From positions 1 through 38,056 of the forward strand of contig JAKIWX010000007.1 of the NCBI GenBank assembly GCA_022749845.1: 38,056 bases of DNA, read 5' to 3'. The notes beneath the pieces are model-generated. The model saw only the letters and a program-made list of their open reading frames with translations. It was not told where the DNA came from and did no database searches. Of the stretch, positions 1 to 5,693 are shown one piece after another. Every line of letters starts with the position of its first letter. Within the stretch, counting starts at the first letter, position 1. This stretch comes from Thermoplasmata archaeon. Its GTDB lineage: Archaea > Thermoplasmatota > Thermoplasmata > Lutacidiplasmatales > UBA184. Made by a program: the position numbers and the translations under genes.

Positions 1-76
1 AGCCGCCCCACCTTTCAATCGCTACCGGGAGAAAGAACTCTCGAGCAATACTTGCAAGCGTAAGCATCTAGAGGCC

Positions 77-94
77 AAGGCCCGAGCGGATTCG
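77..94 (-). repeat. tRNA-Gln 3'-end repeat, copy 1 (att-like)
   Basis: This copy matches the 18-nt 3' end of the tRNA-Gln gene at 16 of 18 positions, including an unbroken 14-base match at 81-94. It has the same orientation as the tRNA. It lies in gene-free DNA about 240 bp before the first gene and forms the left edge of module A. Confidence 0.7.
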
Positions 95-302
95 TAGGGA
101 AAGGCCCAGCGGGAGATATCGATGTGAATCTGGCTAGCTTTCTATCGCCTGCCAACAACCACGGCGTGAGGAGGGTGATTCCAGCCGCTGCGAGAGGGTG
201 AGTCAAGGCCGTGCCGATCGGACGCGATTCCTGGGACGTGCAGGCTTGCCGCCCGCAACGCGCGGGAGAGGACACGCGAAGCAAGACCGTTCCGGCAGCA
301 TA

Positions 303-316
303 TTATATATATTTAA
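303..316 (+). promoter_or_regulatory. TATA box of the 336 gene
   Basis: An A/T-only run (tatatatatttaaa) stands out in G+C-rich DNA. Its centre is about 26 bp before the ATG at 336, the usual archaeal TATA-to-start distance. The transcript should therefore begin at or next to the start codon, giving a leaderless mRNA. Confidence 0.75.
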
Positions 317-335
317 ACGAGCGTCATCTCGTCGT

Positions 336-902
336 ATGCGTATCGAAGGTTCGCTGATCCGAGACGCCCGGGAGCGTCCGCTACCGGCGGGCATGCGGTC
401 GGCTAGTAGGGTCCGTCGGGGGAGGCCGCGAGTTCGATATCGGCCGATTGTCCGCTCGCCCGAGGACGTTCGATCGCTTCGACGTCACGGAGTCCCCGTT
501 TTCCTCGTGACGGACGAGTGGGTAACTCAGAGTCGATACCCGGTCCGATTCGACCCCTGGCTCGCGGTGCCGGAGTCGATCGCCGGAAGCTTCGATTCCG
601 CCTACCGGATTCTTCGCATCCGCGACGAGGACGCCTTGAGGCGTCCGGGGCTTGCGGAACTCGTCACTTGGCTTCTGCGGTTCGATCCTCTCGCCGCTCG
701 AGCGGTCGCGCTCCGCAATCGAGATGCGATTCCCGCCCTCGAACTGTACCGACGCATTCGCAACGAGGGACTCGAAGGGCCGGCCACGAAGGTCCGTCTC
801 CAGCAGCTCATGCCCTCCATCCCTAGGGTCGGGCCGTCGCTCCCGGCCAAGGACCTCGCATGGGCGGATCGGAACAACCCGGAGCTCAAGTCCACGGCAT
901 GA
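336..902 (+). CDS. Hypothetical protein paired with a nucleotidyltransferase
   Basis: I do not recognise this 188-residue protein. The N-terminal 35 residues or so are Arg-rich. The C-terminal half (about 110-175) is predicted helical with many Leu, Ala and Arg residues and could bind nucleic acid or its partner. An in-frame start exists at 198, but I chose the ATG at 336 because the TATA box at 303-316 sits about 26 bp upstream of it, implying a leaderless transcript. The stop overlaps the start of the next gene as ATGA, so the two are translationally coupled. By analogy with toxin-antitoxin or Abi pairs that use nucleotidyltransferases, it may be the partner or regulator of that enzyme. That is inference from context only. 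Confidence 0.6.
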   Translation: MRIEGSLIRDARERPLPAGMRSASRVRRGRPRVRYRPIVRSPEDVRSLRRHGVPVFLVTDEWVTQSRYPVRFDPWLAVPESIAGSFDSAYRILRIRDEDALRRPGLAELVTWLLRFDPLAARAVALRNRDAIPALELYRRIRNEGLEGPATKVRLQQLMPSIPRVGPSLPAKDLAWADRNNPELKSTA

Positions 903-1477
903 GCGCAACAACGGTCGATCTCGCCGATGTGATCCTACGCGGACACGGGATCCAGTACGTAGTGGTCGGAGGACAGGCGGTCGCCCGAACCGTCCGGACC
1001 GGTACCGTCGACGTGGACGTCATGGTGACGACCTCGGACTTTCAGGGAACCATCGAGCGCCTGCTCAAGGATCCGCGGATACGCCTGCGAGGCATGCGAG
1101 AGGGGCTCGCCCTCCTCTCGATCGAGAGCGCCCGGGGTGCGGGGCTCGACATTCTGGACTCCGCCCCGTTCGCCGGAGACCAATCCGGCGGAGAGTTCTA
1201 CCGCTACCTCGTCGAGGAGGAATCGAGCGAATCGGCAGGCGTCCGCTACGCCTCGACCGCCATCGTCTGGTACACCCGCCTGCTGACGTCTCGGTGGAAG
1301 GTCTACGCCGAAAAGATTCTCGTGAACATCCTGGACGGCGCCGATCCCGGCCTACTCGCCCAGGCAGAGCGGATCGCAAGACGCTTCGGAACGCTCGAAC
1401 TCGTGCGGTCTCGTTTGGAGTATGTGCGGCGAGAGCTCGGCGGACGGCGCGAGCGGCCGAGAGAGCGGCTCCCATAG
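899..1477 (+). CDS. Nucleotidyltransferase-fold protein (DUF6036/AbiEii-like)
   Basis: This 192-residue protein has the signature of the DNA polymerase beta nucleotidyltransferase superfamily. It shows Gly-Gly (VVVGGQAVAR, about residue 21) followed by D-x-D in TVDVDVMV (about 38-41) and a third acidic site in GLDILD near 85, which together would bind metal and NTP. Such proteins add nucleotides to tRNA, proteins or antibiotics; stand-alone forms of this size often serve in toxin-antitoxin or abortive-infection systems. The ATG at 899 overlaps the upstream TGA by four bases, so both belong to one leaderless operon. The pair is the whole cargo of module A between repeats 77 and 1611. The superfamily is confident; substrate and toxin role are not. 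Confidence 0.75.
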   Translation: MSATTVDLADVILRGHGIQYVVVGGQAVARTVRTGTVDVDVMVTTSDFQGTIERLLKDPRIRLRGMREGLALLSIESARGAGLDILDSAPFAGDQSGGEFYRYLVEEESSESAGVRYASTAIVWYTRLLTSRWKVYAEKILVNILDGADPGLLAQAERIARRFGTLELVRSRLEYVRRELGGRRERPRERLP

Positions 1478-1887
1478 TCGCTTCCGAGACATCCTGACAG
1501 CTTGCGATCGCTCCCCTACGGTGAAGGAGGACGAAGCCGGCTCGATCAAGGTCGGTGCAACCTAGTCGGCGGCAGCGGTGCGGCCCCACAAAGGCAAGAG
1601 CATGGTCGGGTAGCCCCGTGCGGATTCGCTCGCTGCTACAGTACGAGGGCTCGCATCACCGAGGTGGAGCACGCACCTCCCGCGGCCTTCCTACGGTCAT
1701 TCTTCGCTGGTGATGTTCCGTGTCTACCCACTTTGGGCCCTCCAACGGGGTCGCCATTCGGAGGGGGACCAGACCGCGTCGCGAGGGGGTGCGGGATGGG
1801 CTCGGGCCAGGAAGGAACCCAACGCGACAAGCGCGAAACGAAGCATCTATCATCACGACCTCTATAGGCGCTCCTCGCGGGAGCTCA
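1478..1887. other. Gene-free module junction A/B
   Basis: No credible gene is visible in these 410 bases. The stretch holds repeat copy 2 (1611-1628) that separates modules A and B. A TATA-like tctatagg at 1861-1868, about 24 bp before the ATG at 1888, may serve the oxidoreductase gene. Confidence 0.6.
1611..1628 (-). repeat. tRNA-Gln 3'-end repeat, copy 2 (att-like)
   Basis: This copy matches the tRNA-Gln 3' end at 17 of 18 positions (one A-to-T change at its ninth base) and has the tRNA's orientation. The match stops at the next base on the tRNA-body side. It lies in gene-free DNA between the nucleotidyltransferase and the oxidoreductase. Confidence 0.8.
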
Positions 1888-3270
1888 ATGGGCGCGAAAG
1901 GGTTGGAAAATCTTCAGAGCGAGGTGCGGGGTGACGTCATCCTCCCAGGGCAGGAGCGGTACGAGGAGGCCCGAAAGGTCTACAACGCGATGATCGACAA
2001 GCGCCCGGCGGCGGTCGTCCGAGTATCGGGGGTAGCCGACGTGATCGCCACGGTCAAGGCGGCGCACTCGGCCGGTCTCGCTGTGGCAGTCCGGGGAGGC
2101 GGGCATAGCGTCCCTGGGTTTGGGACTGCCGACGGGGCCGTTGTCGTCGACCTCCAACGGATGCGCGGAATCCGTGTGGACCCCAAGACTCGGTCCGCAT
2201 GGGCCGAGGGGGGGTGCACGTGGGGAGATTTCAACCACGCTACGCACGCATTTGGTCTCGGCACGACGGGTGGGATCATCTCGACCACCGGTATCGGTGG
2301 CCTCACTCTCGGGGGCGGAATCGGCTACCTGACACGTGGCCGGGGCCTGTCTCTGGACAACGTGGCCGGGGCCGATGTAGTCCTGGCTGACGGGTCCTTC
2401 GTGTCCGCCTCGGCCGAGACGAATCCCGACCTTCTCTGGGCCCTGCGGGGAGGAGGGGGGAACTTCGGCGTGGTGACCAACTTCCAGTTCCGCCTTCATC
2501 CGGTGACCCAGATCTTCGGGGGTCCCATCTTCTTCGAGCGCGAGGACGCGGAGAAGGTGATCCGCGCCTACGACAAGTACATCGTCAACGCGCCGCGCGA
2601 GCTTGGGGCGTTCTTCGCCTGGCAGATTGCCCCGCCCGTGCCGTTCATCCCCCCAGAGCGCCAGGGGGACCGGCTCTGCGCCATCGTCACCTGTTGGTCC
2701 GGACCGCTCGACCAGGCGAAGAAGGCCATCGCCCCGCTCCGCGAGGCGGCCCCCGTGGTGGCCGAGCTCCAGGCGGAGATGCCCTACCCCACCCTGAACG
2801 CGGCCTTCGACGGTCTCGTACCTCCAGGCCTGCAGCATTACTGGAAGGCGGCGTACGGCGGACCGCTCTCCGACGGGGTCATCGCCGCGCACCTCAAGCA
2901 CGGACCCGGTCTTCCAGCGGTCAATTCGACGATGCACATCTACCCGATCAACGGGGCAGTGCACGACGTGGGCGCCGACGAGACCGCGTTCGGCTATCGT
3001 CACGCCCAATATGCGACCGTAATCGCGGGAATGTGGCCCGACCCGGCGATGAACGATTCAAGCATCAAGTGGGTGCGAGACTACTACCAAGCGATCGCCC
3101 CGTTCTCCGAGAAGGGCGGCTACATCAATTTCATGGCGAGCGACGACGCGGACAAGGTCCGGGCCAACTACGGCAGAAGCTACGATCGACTGCTCCAAGT
3201 GAAAACCAAGTTCGATCCCGGGAACACGTTCCGGATCAACCAGAACATCAGCACGGCTGCCAAAATGTAG
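1888..3270 (+). CDS. FAD-linked oxidoreductase, BBE (berberine bridge) type
   Basis: This 460-residue protein has the PCMH/VAO layout: an N-terminal FAD-binding domain (about 35-205) with RGGGHS at 69-74, the GGGIGYLTRG stretch and LRGGGGNFGVVTNF, then a C-terminal BBE domain ending in the typical YDRLLQVKTKFDPGNTFRINQN pattern split over 430-455. His73 is the expected site of covalent FAD attachment. The second attachment Cys seen in bicovalent members is absent: the loop reads TTGGIISTTGIGG. Family members oxidise sugars, alcohols or alkaloid-like substrates with O2; the substrate here is unknown. The ATG at 1888 follows a GGAG at 5-base spacing; longer in-frame starts lack support. It is the only gene of module B and is of bacterial type, consistent with transfer. 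Confidence 0.9.
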   Translation: MGAKGLENLQSEVRGDVILPGQERYEEARKVYNAMIDKRPAAVVRVSGVADVIATVKAAHSAGLAVAVRGGGHSVPGFGTADGAVVVDLQRMRGIRVDPKTRSAWAEGGCTWGDFNHATHAFGLGTTGGIISTTGIGGLTLGGGIGYLTRGRGLSLDNVAGADVVLADGSFVSASAETNPDLLWALRGGGGNFGVVTNFQFRLHPVTQIFGGPIFFEREDAEKVIRAYDKYIVNAPRELGAFFAWQIAPPVPFIPPERQGDRLCAIVTCWSGPLDQAKKAIAPLREAAPVVAELQAEMPYPTLNAAFDGLVPPGLQHYWKAAYGGPLSDGVIAAHLKHGPGLPAVNSTMHIYPINGAVHDVGADETAFGYRHAQYATVIAGMWPDPAMNDSSIKWVRDYYQAIAPFSEKGGYINFMASDDADKVRANYGRSYDRLLQVKTKFDPGNTFRINQNISTAAKM

Positions 3271-3646
3271 ATCGTCAGAGCTTCGGGCCCGGAGAACCCA
3301 CCCACCGCCTAGGCCGTCCAGCGGACGGGTTGGAATCAGCCGCTGCCTTTCGCGCCCTTGGGAAGGCACCCCGTTCGATTAGGGCCAGGAGGGACGTACG
3401 GCCGGGAAAGTGCTCGCGCAACTATGAGGATGAGATCTAGCCCCGAGCGGATCCGCCTTCGGTTGCCGACGAAGTGGGATACACCGCTGACGGCGGAGTC
3501 TTGGCTGGCCGCACAGCTCGGAACGGCCTCGCCCCACCATGCATCCGGCCGGTTTGCCAGCTCTGCCGTCGCGCACGGGTCCGGCTGACAGAAGTGAGCC
3601 GGAGTGCTGACAAGCTTCGCCCTACCGGAGACCCGAGGGACTGGGA
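3271..3646. other. Gene-free module junction B/C
   Basis: No convincing gene is visible. A short frame starting at 3424 runs straight through the repeat and has no family resemblance. The stretch contains repeat copy 3 (3438-3455), the boundary between the oxidoreductase module and the arsenic module. Confidence 0.6.
3438..3455 (-). repeat. tRNA-Gln 3'-end repeat, copy 3 (att-like)
   Basis: The first 15 bases are identical to the tRNA-Gln 3' end at 5363-5377, and 17 of 18 match overall (one T-to-C change). Orientation is the same as the tRNA. It marks the distal end of the 1.9-kb arsenic module that abuts the tRNA. Confidence 0.85.
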
Positions 3647-4342
3647 CTAGGTCGATGTCTCGGTGCGACCGGAGCCTCGGTCGAGTCGGTCCACCGACCT
3701 CGGTCGCCATAGTGCGGCGACAAGGCAAGCCCCGAGAGGAACCGCGGTCAGGTAGATCCATAGTCCTGAGTAGGTGGCCGAAAGGACCGCGGGTGCTAGC
3801 GTCCTCGCAGGGTTGAGGGAGCTCCCCGACCACGCTCCGATAAAGTACGTAGAGAGCCCCACGACAGCCGGCGGTAGCAGGACCCGCCACCGATGGCGTC
3901 CTTCACCCCGATCCGCGAGGAGGAACACTGCGCCGACGAGGGCGGCGGTGAAGGCGAGCTCTCCGACAAAAGCTCGTAAGATGTCGCCATGGGCCGGGAG
4001 CGTCGCCCCGAGGTGGGCAAAGTCCCCCACAGCTCCGAGCACCAACGCACTCCCGAGGAACGCTCCGGATATCTGAGCGACCAGGTAGAGGGGGACTTCC
4101 CGCCAAGCGATTCGACCGCTGAGAGCGAGCGCCAGTGTGACGACTGGGTTGAGATGGGCCCCCGAGAGATGTATGAACAGGAAGATGGGCACCAAGACGG
4201 CGAGAAACCAGGCCGAGGCCAACATCCACTGGGGGATTCCTCCGAACCGACCTCCAAGGACGATGCTCCCGGTGCCGATGCCGACGAGGAGTGCTGTCCC
4301 GGCAGCCTCGCCAGCGGCGCGGCTCGCGACGGAGTCGCTCAC
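3647..4342 (-). CDS. MIP-family channel (aquaporin/aquaglyceroporin) of an arsenic cassette
   Basis: This 231-residue protein has six hydrophobic spans and the two half-helix loops of the major intrinsic protein family. The first loop reads SGAHLNPVVT (N65-P66-V67) and the second SGSSLNPAR (N177-A179, with the selectivity-filter Arg at 180), so the first NPA is NPV. The GTG start at 4342 overlaps the arsC stop as GTGA; upstream in-frame codons would lie deep inside arsC. Known: MIP channels conduct As(OH)3, and Sinorhizobium meliloti couples AqpS with ArsC so that arsenite made inside flows out by the channel. No ArsB or Acr3 pump is seen here, so the same logic is likely. The family is certain, the substrate is inferred. 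Confidence 0.88.
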   Translation of the reverse strand: MSDSVASRAAGEAAGTALLVGIGTGSIVLGGRFGGIPQWMLASAWFLAVLVPIFLFIHLSGAHLNPVVTLALALSGRIAWREVPLYLVAQISGAFLGSALVLGAVGDFAHLGATLPAHGDILRAFVGELAFTAALVGAVFLLADRGEGRHRWRVLLPPAVVGLSTYFIGAWSGSSLNPARTLAPAVLSATYSGLWIYLTAVPLGACLVAALWRPRSVDRLDRGSGRTETST

Positions 4343-4788
4343 CTGGACTGGCGGTGAGGCATGTCGGCGGCTCGTCGATCCGAGAGGAGGAGTTCCGCTC
4401 TGAGTCCGCGGACGAGCGACACAAGGCGGTCGCGGACCCGACGGAAGCCCTCGTCGTCCAGCTTCGCAGGGTCCTCCAAGCTCCAGTCCCGAAGCTCCAG
4501 GGACTTGAGACGCGCAGGACAACTCGCGTCATCCAGGCAGCCCATCGTAACAAGGACCCGCGCCCGGTCCGTCAACTCCGGGGAGAGGTGCCTGGGGCGG
4601 TGCTCGGGGAGGGCGAGCTGGATCTCCTTGAGCATCGGACCGGTGCGCGGATTGGGAGCTGCAGCGGGCCTCGTTCCTGCGGAGGTCGCCCTCCAGTCGC
4701 CCGGCGGGTCGGCGTTGAACATCGACTCCGCCATGAGCGATCGGGCGGCGTTTTCCACGCAGATGAACACGACCAGCTTCTCTGCCAT
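4339..4788 (-). CDS. arsC: Arsenate reductase, thioredoxin-coupled LMW-phosphatase type
   Basis: The enzyme reduces arsenate to arsenite in the cytoplasm. The 149-residue protein starts with the C-x5-R phosphate loop CVENAARS (Cys10, Arg16). The relay cysteines follow in TMGCLDDASCP (Cys84 and Cys90), and the aspartate loop is DWSLEDPAK (Asp106). This three-cysteine pattern fits the thioredoxin-linked class. I placed the start at ATG 4788, six codons inside the longest frame, because it overlaps the stop of the upstream Cys-rich peptide as TGATG. It overlaps the aquaporin start by four bases. The three minus-strand genes therefore form one tightly coupled operon. Confidence 0.9.
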   Translation of the reverse strand: MAEKLVVFICVENAARSLMAESMFNADPPGDWRATSAGTRPAAAPNPRTGPMLKEIQLALPEHRPRHLSPELTDRARVLVTMGCLDDASCPARLKSLELRDWSLEDPAKLDDEGFRRVRDRLVSLVRGLRAELLLSDRRAADMPHRQSR

Positions 4789-4865
4789 CAGCAGCAGTCG
4801 TCGCAACAGTCAGGGCAGCAGGGCGGCGAACTGCAGCACGGCGCCCCATGGTAATCTTCGGGCAT
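4788..4865 (-). CDS. 25-residue peptide with four Cys-Cys pairs, first gene of the ars operon
   Basis: This short frame encodes 25 residues; 8 of the last 16 are cysteine, arranged as vicinal pairs at 10-11, 16-17, 20-21 and 24-25, spaced by Ser, Pro and Asp. The ATG at 4865 has the strongest ribosome-binding site I noticed in the window, GGAGGAGG at 4871-4878 with a 5-base spacer, and arsC has none of its own because its ATG overlaps this stop as TGATG. The peptide is therefore very likely translated and needed for arsC translation. Known: vicinal cysteines bind As(III), as in ArsD. Inferred: an arsenite or metal buffer, or a carrier to the channel; a regulatory leader peptide sensing cysteine or As(III) is the alternative. 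I know no named family for it. Confidence 0.75.
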   Translation of the reverse strand: MPEDYHGAPCCSSPPCCPDCCDDCC

Positions 4866-4870
4866 GGTAA

Positions 4871-4878
4871 CCTCCTCC
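4871..4878 (-). promoter_or_regulatory. Strong Shine-Dalgarno of the Cys-rich peptide
   Basis: On the minus strand GGAGGAGG ends five bases before the ATG at 4865. This is near-perfect complementarity to the 16S rRNA tail. It fixes the peptide's start and marks it as the ribosome entry point for the peptide-arsC-aquaporin operon. Confidence 0.75.
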
Positions 4879-4896
4879 ACTTCAATTGCTGAAGGA

Positions 4897-4904
4897 CTAA
4901 TAAC
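4897..4904 (+). promoter_or_regulatory. TATA-like box of the HxlR regulator
   Basis: An A/T-rich ctaataac is centred about 26 bp before the GTG at 4926, predicting a leaderless mRNA for the regulator. It lies in the 60-bp divergent gap shared with the ars operon, so a protein bound here could control both directions. Confidence 0.5.
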
Positions 4905-4925
4905 GCGCCGCTACGTACGGACATA

Positions 4926-5252
4926 GTGTTGCAGAGTTGCGAAGGTAGCCTTGAATGTCCGTGCCCACCGATCGGGCTCATCGACGTGGTTGGGAAGAAG
5001 TGGGCGGTGTGCGTCGTCTCTCTGCTCGGAAAATATGGGACAGTACGGTTCGGGCCGATCCAGAGGTGCCTCTCGGGGGTCAGCCCGGCAACCTTGACCT
5101 CTACACTCCGGGCCCTTGAACGGGCACGCTTGGTCGATCGAAGGTCGGTGGACGGAGCGAGGGGCCCTGTCAGGGCGTACCTCCTGACGCCGGCAGGACT
5201 CAAGCTCTATCTGAGCCTCCTACCCCTGGCGAGCTGGTTGCAATCAAACTGA
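4926..5252 (+). CDS. HxlR-family winged-helix regulator, Cys-rich N-terminus
   Basis: This 108-residue DNA-binding protein has the HxlR pattern: an N-terminal CP element, VVGKKWAVCVVSLL, a helix-turn-helix around GVSPATLTSTLRALERARLV (51-70) and a wing ending in YLLTPAGLKL. The GTG at 4926 is chosen because a TATA-like box lies about 26 bp upstream. Cysteines at 5, 11, 13 and 29 are more numerous than the single conserved HxlR cysteine, and a C-x5-C-x-C cluster could bind As(III) or report thiol oxidation. It is divergent from the peptide-arsC-aquaporin operon, where an ArsR repressor would normally sit, so it is probably the arsenic sensor. The family is secure; the ligand is inferred. Confidence 0.85.
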   Translation: MLQSCEGSLECPCPPIGLIDVVGKKWAVCVVSLLGKYGTVRFGPIQRCLSGVSPATLTSTLRALERARLVDRRSVDGARGPVRAYLLTPAGLKLYLSLLPLASWLQSN

Positions 5253-5339
5253 CTTTCTCTGCCCAGAACTGGGGACCATGTGGGAGCAACCGCTTGTTGG
5301 CCCGACGCGGTCGAGGTCGACGCGCGCGCTACGTGGGAC

Positions 5340-5362
5340 TAGCCCCCGTCGGCTTCGAACCG
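5340..5362 (-). repeat. Degenerate tRNA-Gln 3' fragment abutting the tRNA
   Basis: These 23 bases match the adjoining 23 bases of the tRNA gene (5363-5385) at 19 positions, including the whole TTCGAA T-loop core and the terminal GGGGCTA. The copy is in direct tandem with the tRNA end. It looks like a diverged tRNA 3' end left or delivered by an integration event. It may be the true right end of the arsenic module. Confidence 0.65.
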
Positions 5363-5435
5363 TAGCCCCGAGCGGATTCGAACCGCTGTCGCCGGCTCCA
5401 AAGGCCAGCATGCTTGGCCACTACACCACGGGGCT
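5363..5435 (-). tRNA. tRNA-Gln (anticodon TTG)
   Basis: The 73 nt fold into a full cloverleaf. The acceptor AGCCCCG pairs with CGGGGCT, the D stem is GTGT/GCAT (two G-U pairs), the anticodon stem is CTGGC/GCCGG with loop CTTTGGA, and the T stem is AGCGG/CCGCT with loop TTCGAAT. Anticodon TTG reads CAA (Gln). CCA is not encoded. A TATA-like element at 5459-5467 is centred about 28 bp upstream of the 5' end, so the gene is intact and self-promoted. Its last 18 nt are the source of the direct repeats to the left. Confidence 0.95.
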
Positions 5436-5458
5436 GCGTGCTCGAGGAGAGTAACGGA

Positions 5459-5467
5459 CTCATAATC
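5459..5467 (-). promoter_or_regulatory. TATA box of tRNA-Gln
   Basis: The minus strand reads gattatgag here. The element is centred about 28 bp before the tRNA 5' end at 5435, the expected geometry for an archaeal tRNA promoter. From 5470 to 5693 I see no gene. Confidence 0.6.
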
Positions 5468-5693
5468 ATCACCCTTTGGCACGTCGCGGAAGGAACCGGC
5501 GAGGAGTCCGGTCGCATCGGCCGTGGGGAGTAGAGTTACTCCCGCAGGAACACCTTCCGGTGAAGGCCGAATCTTCTGCAAACACTTGTTGATTGCTTCG
5601 AAACTGAGCGGGCCGAGTGACCAGCGGGCAACGGGCAGAGCGGAGAATCTCCCTTTGCATGCAGCGCTAAGCCCTCACGAACTCTAGCCGTTC

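Larger units (their letters stand above)
1..335. other. Gene-free left edge with array repeat
   Basis: I see no convincing gene here. One open frame on the minus strand (15-284) resembles no family I know and is probably chance in G+C-rich DNA. The stretch holds the first tRNA-Gln-derived repeat (77-94) and the strong TATA box at 303-316 for the next gene. Whether the cassette array continues to the left cannot be seen. Confidence 0.6.
77..5380. mobile_element. tRNA-Gln-anchored tandem cassette array (integrated modules)
   Basis: Seen: the 18 nt at the 3' end of the minus-strand tRNA-Gln (plus-strand text tagccccgagcggattcg) recur in the same orientation at 77-94, 1611-1628 and 3438-3455. 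They divide the DNA into modules 77-1628, 1611-3455 and 3438-5380. Every repeat lies between genes and every module holds complete genes: nucleotidyltransferase pair, FAD oxidoreductase, arsenic cassette. Intergenic gaps here are 300-400 bp, whereas most later genes abut or overlap. Known: archaeal and bacterial tyrosine recombinases integrate at tRNA 3' ends and leave direct repeats of that end. Inferred: successive integrations at one tRNA built a tandem array. No integrase is present in the window, so the recombinase would act in trans or has been lost. Confidence 0.75.

Noticed and set aside
15-284. 89-residue minus-strand frame at the left edge
   Set aside because: No start signal or family pattern, and it runs through array repeat copy 1.
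3424-3588. Short plus-strand frame between modules B and C
   Set aside because: It crosses att-like repeat copy 3, has no ribosome site or family pattern and is probably non-coding.
5329-5660. Minus-strand open frames across the tRNA-Gln gene
   Set aside because: They run through the cloverleaf and its promoter and have no protein family resemblance.
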